Positions 7,776-13,295 of a stretch of 13,295 nt of DNA are shown here, piece after piece (the first letter of the stretch is position 1; each line of letters begins with the position of its first letter). The translations under genes and the position numbers were made by a program. The notes under the pieces were generated by a model. It was not told the origin of the DNA, searched no databases, and saw nothing but the letters and a program-made list of their open reading frames with translations. The DNA comes from DATKKX01 sp035542775 (lineage in GTDB: Bacteria; Planctomycetota; Phycisphaerae; UBA1845; UTPLA1), in NCBI GenBank assembly GCA_035542775.1, contig DATKKX010000242.1, positions 1 to 13,295 on the forward strand. The letters run 5' to 3'.

Positions 7776-9902
7776 ATGTTTAGACTGTTTGTTCTAATCG
7801 GCAGCTTTGCAGGTGTCGCCGCCGGTGTGGTGTCGACGGCCATGGCCGAGGAGCCGGCCAGCGCACCGACGACACAGCCGGATGAGGGCGAAGCGCTGCC
7901 AGTAGAACCCCTCTCGACCCCGCGCCGGCCCGCGCCGCTCGACTTGCAGCAACTCAACCTGGAGCTGGGTTTCGAATCGTCCTACGACGAGCGGACGGTT
8001 CACGACAAGTCGTTTAATCCGTTCAATCCATTTAACCCATTCGGCGGCCACCAGCGCCAGCTCGACCGCGCCAGCCACTTTGGCGAGACCCTCGGCCTTC
8101 AGGCCTCCGGGAACGCCGGCGGCGAGGACTTCTTCCTGTTCGATATCGACGCGACGTACGGGCTCTCGCAGGATTGGTTCTCGGAGACCGGCGTCTGGCC
8201 GCGGCAATCGGAACGCCCGCACGGGGACCTGCTGGAATACGACATGAACTTCACGCTCCTGCCTCGCGGGAAGCTCACCGCCGACGGCTACGCGCAGAAG
8301 CTGGACAGCCGGGTGCCGCGGATGTTCCTGCCGAGCCTGGACCGGTCGCTGGAGCGGTACGGCGGGGATGTCGTGGTCAATGACGCCACCTTCCCGATGC
8401 GGCTGAGCTATGAGCATCTGGACGAGAAGCTCACGGGGCGGGGATGGCAGTACCAGGACAACGAGAAACGGGCCAGCGACACCTTCCGCTACGAGGGGAC
8501 CTGGCAACCGAGCAAGAATCAGGCCTTGCGTCTGGAATACGAGTACAGCGATCGGCACGAACAATACTCGGGCAACACCACGCGGTTCGACACGATTCGC
8601 AATTACCTGACGATCGACCACACGCTCCGCTTCGGCAAGGACGACAAGAGCTCGTGGGAGACGCTGGCCCGATTTCAGGATGAGGATGGAAAGCTGGGCC
8701 GCGATTACACGGAGTTCTCCACCCGGCTGCACTTGCAGCACACCGACGCCCTGGCGACCAATTACGCCTTCCAGTATTTGCGGGATTCGTTTCAGAGGCT
8801 CCAGACGGACACCACGCGAGGCGAGGGCGGGCTGTCGTACAAGTTCAGCGAGGCCCTGACCGGCATGGCCCAGTTCTATGCCCTGGAGCAGCAGGCCCAC
8901 GAGAACGCGGACTTCACCGAGTGGGGCGGCGTGGGCAGCTTGTCGTACGGCAAGGACAACAGCCTGGGGCGGTTCTCGGCGAACGTGTCGTACAACCACA
9001 CCGACGTCCAGACGCAGCAGGGCCAGCGCGAGGGAATCGTGATCGCGGAAGCGGTGACGATGACGGACCCGCTGCCGTCGATTCTGGCCCACGTCGATGT
9101 CAACATCTGGACGGTGCTGGTGACCGACAGCACGCGGGCCAGGACGTTCCTGCCGGGACGCGATTACCTGGTGGTGCCGATGGGGCGTTACGCGGGGCTG
9201 TTGCGGGTGCCCACCGGGGCGATCGCCGACCGGCAGACGGTGCTGGTCAGCTACACGTACAAGGTGGCGGACAACAACGGCGTTCGCCGCGATCGGCTCG
9301 ACTTCCGCGTCCAGCAGGACTTCAAGAACGGCTTCACGCCTTACTATGCCGGCTCGCTGCAGGATGAAGACATCGAGGGGCAGCGGTTCTTCCCGTACGA
9401 AGAGCGGAACGTCAACCGGCACCGCGTCGGCGCGACCTACCGGCAGAAGCTGTGGTCGGTCGGCCTGGAGTACGAGTACAACGACGATTCCATCGACCCG
9501 TATCAGGCCGTTCACGGGAACGGCGACATCGTCCTGTGGCAGAGCGCGGCCCAGCAGCTTGACGGCAAGATGACGGTCTCGCGGTTCGGCTTCAGCGGGG
9601 CGGACTGTTTGCCCTCGCATGATACGACGCTGGTCGATGTCGGCACGACGTATCGATACCTGCTCCGGCGCGATCTGGAGGCCAACGCCAGTGCCATGTA
9701 TCGCCACGAGAGCGACACCGAGTACGGCAACGTCGACGGCGTGGATCTGACGGCGGCGCTGGATTGGCGGATCGGGTACTTCACGCTTCGCTTCGAGACG
9801 GAGTACGACCTGCTGAGCCTGCCGCAATCGCGCGACGACGGGTTCTCGTTCTGGTTGAAGCTGCGGCGGGAGATCCCCGTGATCAACAAGGAGACCAGAT
9901 GA
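7776..9902 (+). CDS. Predicted outer-membrane beta-barrel, porin-like partner of the cytochromes
   Basis: The 708-residue product has a signal peptide (cleavage near AMA/EE at about 24) and a low-complexity, Pro-rich start. From about 100 onward there are alternating aromatic/charged strands typical of outer-membrane barrels (for example LRLEYEYSD, GLSYKFSEAL, VGLEYEYND, TLRFETEYD). No heme motif is present. Residues about 420-497 break the strand pattern and look like a separate small beta domain (TFLPGRDYLVVPMG, VLVSYTYK). The size is close to MtrB- and OmbB-type porins (about 700 residues), but I see no diagnostic motif, so family membership is inferred from size, strands and neighbours. 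ATG 7776 is chosen for its signal peptide; GTG 7749 is in frame upstream. It is the first gene of the right operon, and its stop overlaps the next start by four bases. Confidence 0.8.
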   Translation: MFRLFVLIGSFAGVAAGVVSTAMAEEPASAPTTQPDEGEALPVEPLSTPRRPAPLDLQQLNLELGFESSYDERTVHDKSFNPFNPFNPFGGHQRQLDRASHFGETLGLQASGNAGGEDFFLFDIDATYGLSQDWFSETGVWPRQSERPHGDLLEYDMNFTLLPRGKLTADGYAQKLDSRVPRMFLPSLDRSLERYGGDVVVNDATFPMRLSYEHLDEKLTGRGWQYQDNEKRASDTFRYEGTWQPSKNQALRLEYEYSDRHEQYSGNTTRFDTIRNYLTIDHTLRFGKDDKSSWETLARFQDEDGKLGRDYTEFSTRLHLQHTDALATNYAFQYLRDSFQRLQTDTTRGEGGLSYKFSEALTGMAQFYALEQQAHENADFTEWGGVGSLSYGKDNSLGRFSANVSYNHTDVQTQQGQREGIVIAEAVTMTDPLPSILAHVDVNIWTVLVTDSTRARTFLPGRDYLVVPMGRYAGLLRVPTGAIADRQTVLVSYTYKVADNNGVRRDRLDFRVQQDFKNGFTPYYAGSLQDEDIEGQRFFPYEERNVNRHRVGATYRQKLWSVGLEYEYNDDSIDPYQAVHGNGDIVLWQSAAQQLDGKMTVSRFGFSGADCLPSHDTTLVDVGTTYRYLLRRDLEANASAMYRHESDTEYGNVDGVDLTAALDWRIGYFTLRFETEYDLLSLPQSRDDGFSFWLKLRREIPVINKETR
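8013..8042 (+). repeat. Short FNP tandem repeat in the barrel gene
   Basis: About three 9-base units encode FNPFNPFNPF at residues 80-89, just before the barrel begins. The codons differ between units (ttt/ttc, aat/aac, ccg/cca), so the peptide, not the DNA, seems to be maintained. It sits in the N-terminal periplasmic part of the predicted barrel. The function is unknown. Confidence 0.8.
9888..9893 (+). promoter_or_regulatory. Ribosome binding site AAGGAG for the NHL lipoprotein
   Basis: AAGGAG inside the end of the barrel gene lies five bases before ATG 9899. It decides the start of the next gene, whose frame is also open further upstream, and supports translational coupling through the four-base ATGA overlap. 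Confidence 0.8.
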
Positions 9903-11002
9903 CCAGGGCGCGAACCCATCTCAGAAGACCGCCGTTCGCGCTCCAATCTGGAGGGGCGCGGCGCTACGTGATGGGGCTGTTCGCTGTCGCGGTATTCGTT
10001 ATTGGAGCGATCACGGGCTGCCAGGAGCCGCAGGGGCCGATCTTTCCGGAGGTCACGCCGGCGATCGAATGGCCGCCGCGGCCGGATCAGGCGCGGATTC
10101 GATACGTCGGCCAGCTCCGCGGAGAGGCGAGCCTGGGCGCGAGGCCGCAGGGTTGGGAGGCGGTCAAGGCGGTGCTGGCCGGGCCGAAGCCGCAAGTGGA
10201 ATTCTCGCGGCCGTCGGCGGTGGCGGTGAGCGGCGAGCGGGTGTTCGTCGCGGACACCGGGCTGGGCGTCATCCATCGACTGGACCTGGCAACGCGGCAG
10301 TACAAGTTGATGCGCGGCGCGCCCAACGATCCGTTGAAGGTGCCGCTGGGCATGGCGATCTCCGAAGGCCGGCTCGTCGTCGTGGATCGCGGCCGGGCGG
10401 CGGTGGATGTGTTCGACCTGGAGGGCAATTGGCGAACGACGAAGCGATGGCCGGAATTGGCGGCGCCGGTCGCGGTGGCGTGGGATGCGGAACATCGGAC
10501 GTTCTGGCTGGCGGACGCGGCGGCGCATCGCTGCTTTGCGACGGGCGACCTGCAGACGCTGGATCGTCACATCGGCGAGCGGGGCAACGATACCGGGCAG
10601 TTCAATTACCCCAGCGCGCTGGCGTGGGACAAGGCCATCGGCTTGGCCGTGGTGGACGCGATGAACTTCCGAATCCAGATCATCAATGACACCGGCCGAA
10701 CGGTTGGCATCTTCGGGCAGAAGGGCGACGCGGCGGGGGACTTCTCCAGGCCGCGCGGCGCGGCGGTGGACTCCGAAGGGCACATCTACGTGCTGGATAA
10801 TCAGTTTGAGAACATCCAGATCTTCGATCGGGCGGGACGGCTGCTGATGGCGTTCGGCGAGGAGGGCAATAAGCCGGGGCAGTTCGCCCTGCCCTCGGGC
10901 ATCACGATCGATGACCGCGACCGCATCTGGGTTGCGGACAGTTCCAATCGGCGGGTGCAGGTGTTTCAATATCTGCCGGAGAAGGCGCCATGCATGAATT
11001 GA
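9899..11002 (+). CDS. NHL-repeat beta-propeller lipoprotein
   Basis: The 367-residue product has a hydrophobic segment ending in the lipobox AITGC (Cys41), so it is probably anchored to the membrane outside the cytoplasm. Residues about 57-358 form an NHL propeller. Late blades read DTGQFNYPSALAW, AGDFSRPRGAAVDSEGHIYV and KPGQFALPSGITIDDRDRIW. The segment WPPRPDQARIRYVGQLRG matches YPPKPQVPRVVALGTLQG at the start of the heme-fused propeller at 4486-6582, so the two are paralogues. There is no heme motif and no visible catalytic residue. NHL propellers usually mediate protein contacts, and here the likely role is docking or assembly of the barrel and cytochromes. It overlaps the barrel gene by 4 bases and the next gene by 13. 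Confidence 0.9.
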   Translation: MTRARTHLRRPPFALQSGGARRYVMGLFAVAVFVIGAITGCQEPQGPIFPEVTPAIEWPPRPDQARIRYVGQLRGEASLGARPQGWEAVKAVLAGPKPQVEFSRPSAVAVSGERVFVADTGLGVIHRLDLATRQYKLMRGAPNDPLKVPLGMAISEGRLVVVDRGRAAVDVFDLEGNWRTTKRWPELAAPVAVAWDAEHRTFWLADAAAHRCFATGDLQTLDRHIGERGNDTGQFNYPSALAWDKAIGLAVVDAMNFRIQIINDTGRTVGIFGQKGDAAGDFSRPRGAAVDSEGHIYVLDNQFENIQIFDRAGRLLMAFGEEGNKPGQFALPSGITIDDRDRIWVADSSNRRVQVFQYLPEKAPCMN

Positions 11003-12741
11003 GGGGCTCGACATCTAGTGGCGTACCGCGCTTGATCCATGGACTGGGTTGCCTGATCGTGAGCAGCCTTCTGTGGCCGGCTTCGATCGTCTCGGCGGAT
11101 CCCTACATCACCAACTCCAAGCACGATCTGTCCTACATGGGGCCCGGTCCGGTTCGCGCGGTCGAGGAAACCGAGATCTGCATCTTCTGCCACACGCCGC
11201 ACAATGCCAGCCCGGCGGCGCCGCTTTGGAACCGGTATAACCCGACGACCTATTACCGCATCTATCGCAGCCCCACGCTTCAGGCCCGGATGGACCAGCC
11301 CGGCCCCGAGAGCAAGCTGTGCCTGAGCTGCCACGACGGCAGCATCGCCCTGGGCCTGACGCTGGACCGCCCGATCACCGATCCGATCCCGATGAGCCAC
11401 ATGTACATGCCGACGGGCCCTTCGGATCTGACCAACGACCTGTCGGACGACCATCCGATCGGCTTCCGCTACGACCGGGCCTTGTCGAACCGGGACCCGC
11501 AGCTTCGCCAGCCGGAGCTGGTCGACCATCGGATCAAGCTGGGTCCGCGCGGCGAGGTGGAGTGCACCGCCTGCCACGATCCGCACAACAACGAGTTGGG
11601 CAATTTCCTGCGGCTGCCCGAGTTCGACGGCAAGATCTGCACCACCTGCCACGACATGCGCGGCTGGGAGCTCGGGGCTCACGCGCTCAGTCCCCTCACG
11701 GTGCCGATGACGGTCAGCCTCGGCGAGCAGTTGCCGTATCGCTCGCTGGCGGAGAACGCCTGCCGGTCGTGCCACCTGCCGCACAGCGCCCCGCGGCGGG
11801 AATACCTGCTGTACGCGCGGCCCTACGATCTGTGCATCACCTGCCACGACGGGCTCTCGGGCCCGAACATCCTCGCGGTCGCCGGTCAGCGGTACGGGCA
11901 TCACACCAGCCGTCTGGTGGAGCGGCCACGCCGGGTGTTCCAGCGCGGCCGGACGGTTCCGTTCGTGGAGTGCACCGACTGCCACAACCCGCACGCCGCG
12001 GCCAAGGACCTGCTGGAGGGGCCGCTCAATCTGATCGGAGAGGGCCCGATCGTGCCGCCGCCGATGTACGAGGTGCCGGGCGTGAACATCGTCGGGCTGC
12101 CGGTCCCGCGGGCGCAGTTCTATTACGAGGTGTGCTTCCGCTGCCACGGCGATTTCCCGGTGGTGGTGCGGGACCGGATCGTGCGGCAGGTGGATAACCT
12201 CGGCAACATCCGGCGGGAGTTCCTGCCGACGGCGGCGTCGGCGCATCCCGTCGCGTTCCCCGCCCGCAACACCGGCGATGTGCCCAGCCTGGTGCCGCTG
12301 ATGCGTGTGCGGGCGTTCATCAACTGCCAGGACTGCCACAACAATCCGGACGCGCTGGACGCCGGCGGCCTGGGCGTGAACGGCCCGCACGGCTCGCGAT
12401 TCCAGTTTTTGCTGGTGGCGCAGTACGACACCGCCGACCGCACGATTGAGAGCGCCCAGACCTACGCGTTGTGCTATCGCTGCCACGATCGCAACTCGAT
12501 CCTGGGCGACCAGAGCTTCTCGCGGCACCGCGTGCACATCGTCCGCGACCAGGTGCCGTGCAGCGCCTGCCACGCCCCGCACGGCGTGAACGGCAGCTCC
12601 AGCCAGCACGCTGACCTGATCAACTTCGATGTCTCGATCGTGGGCGGTCAGCGGTTCTACAACAAGACCGGCCGCTTCGCGGGGGCCTGCACGCTGACCT
12701 GCCATGGGGTGAACCACGTGAATTTTACGTATCAGCAGTAG
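10990..12741 (+). CDS. Large multiheme cytochrome c: eleven CXXCH plus one CX3CH site
   Basis: The 583-residue product has a signal peptide (cleavage near VSA/DP at about 36). CXXCH sites lie at 64, 111, 192, 217, 258, 282, 328, 382, 446, 495 and 524. A twelfth site, CTLTCH at 567-572, has three residues between the cysteines. The sites group as three four-heme modules (64-221, 258-386, 446-572). The first closely matches the tetraheme cytochrome at 6597-7322 (NSKHDLS, CHTPHN, LCLSCHDG, HPIGFRY, CTACHDPHN). There is no lipobox or membrane helix, so it is a soluble periplasmic or exported protein. GGAGAAGG just upstream supports ATG 10990, which overlaps the propeller gene by 13 bases. By analogy with porin-cytochrome complexes it may be the surface or barrel-embedded electron carrier. 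It could instead be a shuttle or filament subunit; the sequence does not decide. Confidence 0.92.
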   Translation: MHELRGSTSSGVPRLIHGLGCLIVSSLLWPASIVSADPYITNSKHDLSYMGPGPVRAVEETEICIFCHTPHNASPAAPLWNRYNPTTYYRIYRSPTLQARMDQPGPESKLCLSCHDGSIALGLTLDRPITDPIPMSHMYMPTGPSDLTNDLSDDHPIGFRYDRALSNRDPQLRQPELVDHRIKLGPRGEVECTACHDPHNNELGNFLRLPEFDGKICTTCHDMRGWELGAHALSPLTVPMTVSLGEQLPYRSLAENACRSCHLPHSAPRREYLLYARPYDLCITCHDGLSGPNILAVAGQRYGHHTSRLVERPRRVFQRGRTVPFVECTDCHNPHAAAKDLLEGPLNLIGEGPIVPPPMYEVPGVNIVGLPVPRAQFYYEVCFRCHGDFPVVVRDRIVRQVDNLGNIRREFLPTAASAHPVAFPARNTGDVPSLVPLMRVRAFINCQDCHNNPDALDAGGLGVNGPHGSRFQFLLVAQYDTADRTIESAQTYALCYRCHDRNSILGDQSFSRHRVHIVRDQVPCSACHAPHGVNGSSSQHADLINFDVSIVGGQRFYNKTGRFAGACTLTCHGVNHVNFTYQQ

Positions 12742-12954
12742 GCGAGGAAGGCAGGCGTCGGTCGGCTGCATCTGTCACTCCGCGCGTTCTGCGCTGCGCC
12801 ATTTGGGTCTTTTTTCCTGGCAACTATCCCCAGAGCCTACATTGGGACGATCATCGCCCCGGCGCTGCAAACCGCCGCAAACAGAGCGATCGGTAACCAG
12901 CATGCAGCGGTCAGCGGTGAGCATTCAGTTCTCTGAAGATGCTTCGCGGTCCGA

Positions 12955-12979
12955 CACGGACACGCGGGGCTTGTCCGTG
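12955..12979. repeat. Hairpin cacggaca / tgtccgtg
   Basis: A perfect 8-bp stem encloses a 9-base G-rich loop (cgcggggct). It resembles palindromic intergenic repeats of planctomycete genomes. It may act as a transcript end for the right operon, but it lies more than 200 bases after the last stop and has no T-tract. Confidence 0.55.
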
Positions 12980-13133
12980 CCATCCGACTGGGCCACCCGA
13001 CTGTGCTAGGAGGCGGCCGCAAAGTGAAAAATCCAGGTAAGAGCCGGTACGACTATAACGGTCGGTCTTCGGCGGCGGGCGACCAGCCGGGTCGCTCGGA
13101 GTGGCCAGCAACGGGCGAGCGAAGGTGAGCGGT

Positions 13134-13193
13134 GCACTTTGGCACGAAAGAAAAAAGTGCAAAGGCATGCAATCCCACGCAACTTCATGCCTT
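13134..13193. repeat. Two adjacent inverted repeats around an A-rich run
   Basis: The first pairs gcacttt (13134-13140) with aaagtgc (13154-13160). The second pairs aaggcatg (13162-13169) with catgcctt (13186-13193). An A-run (13151-13156) reads as a T-run on the minus strand. This could be a minus-strand terminator for a gene entering from the right, or a dispersed repeat; neither can be settled here. Confidence 0.45.
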
Positions 13194-13258
13194 CTCCGCG
13201 GAAGAGCTGGGAGCCGTTGAGGGCTATCAGACGTCAGCGGCCAGCCCGGGGGCGCGAT

Positions 13259-13275
13259 GCGCGCAAGCTGCGCGC
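13259..13275. repeat. GC-rich hairpin near the right edge
   Basis: The stem gcgcgca (13259-13265) and tgcgcgc (13269-13275) is perfect with a three-base loop, agc. Its context is cut by the window end. Confidence 0.4.
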
Positions 13276-13295
13276 CGCGGTCTGGATGCCCGCTG

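Larger units (their letters stand above)
12742..13295. other. Right-end intergenic stretch without a convincing gene
   Basis: The 554 bases after the last cytochrome gene contain only short open frames on either strand with no recognisable domain, signal peptide or ribosome binding site. Several inverted repeats are present (12955-12979, 13134-13160, 13162-13193, 13259-13275). No clear intrinsic terminator follows the operon; the t-run near 12808 lacks a good adjacent stem. A neighbouring gene may begin beyond the right edge. Confidence 0.55.

Noticed and set aside
7794..9827. Long open frame on the minus strand, opposite the barrel gene
   Set aside because: The translation is rich in Arg/Val/Gln with no domain, signal or start context. 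It mirrors the codon bias of a high-GC coding strand; the plus-strand frame has a signal peptide and barrel strands.
10966..12771. Long open frame on the minus strand, opposite the large cytochrome
   Set aside because: The plus strand encodes twelve heme sites and a signal peptide; the antisense product has no recognisable feature.
12785..12813. Intrinsic terminator after the large cytochrome gene
   Set aside because: The gcgc stem is short and separated from the t-run by more than ten bases, unlike a working intrinsic terminator.
13139..13160. Possible sigma-54 site starting ttggcacg
   Set aside because: The -24 half is good, but the GC expected ten bases after the GG is absent (aa instead), so the spacing fails.
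12911..13188. Short minus-strand open frames in the right-end stretch
   Set aside because: They overlap inverted repeats, lack ribosome binding sites and have no recognisable protein features.

Overview
The window (about 13.3 kb, high GC) looks like a chromosomal piece from a member of the Planctomycetota, most likely Phycisphaerae or a near relative. The main clue is the first gene. It combines GACC-type cysteine modules, a right-handed beta-helix with a choice-of-anchor Q-like end, a dockerin-like segment and a dozen DCNxNGxPDECD calcium-binding-type repeats, a mix I associate with secreted planctomycete proteins. That placement is recalled family knowledge, not a database result.

Layout. 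(1) 1-2883, plus strand: the 3' part of a large secreted repeat protein, open at the left edge. (2) 2884-3130: a palindrome-rich gap between convergent genes. (3) 7322 down to 3131, minus strand: three tightly spaced genes, probably one operon, for a tetraheme cytochrome c, a lipoprotein fusing an NHL beta-propeller to an octaheme domain, and an octaheme cytochrome c lipoprotein. (4) 7323-7775: a divergent control region with a strong sigma-70-like promoter facing left and a sigma-54-like -24/-12 promoter facing right. (5) 7776-12741, plus strand: three overlapping or near-overlapping genes, probably one operon, for a predicted outer-membrane beta-barrel, an NHL beta-propeller lipoprotein, and a cytochrome with 11 CXXCH motifs plus one CX3CH. 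(6) 12742-13295: no convincing gene, several inverted repeats.

The two operons read as one system. The four cytochromes carry 31 canonical CXXCH heme sites plus one unusual site. Three of them (tetraheme, propeller fusion, 12-site protein) appear to be built from one, two and three copies of the same four-heme module. Each operon has one copy of the same NHL propeller family, one free and one fused to hemes. With a large barrel beside them, the simplest hypothesis is a porin-cytochrome conduit that moves electrons across the outer membrane, comparable in logic to MtrCAB or the Geobacter OmbB-OmaB-OmcB complexes but with different parts. No quinol-oxidising inner-membrane partner, heme lyase or terminal enzyme is in the window, so direction and electron acceptor are unknown.
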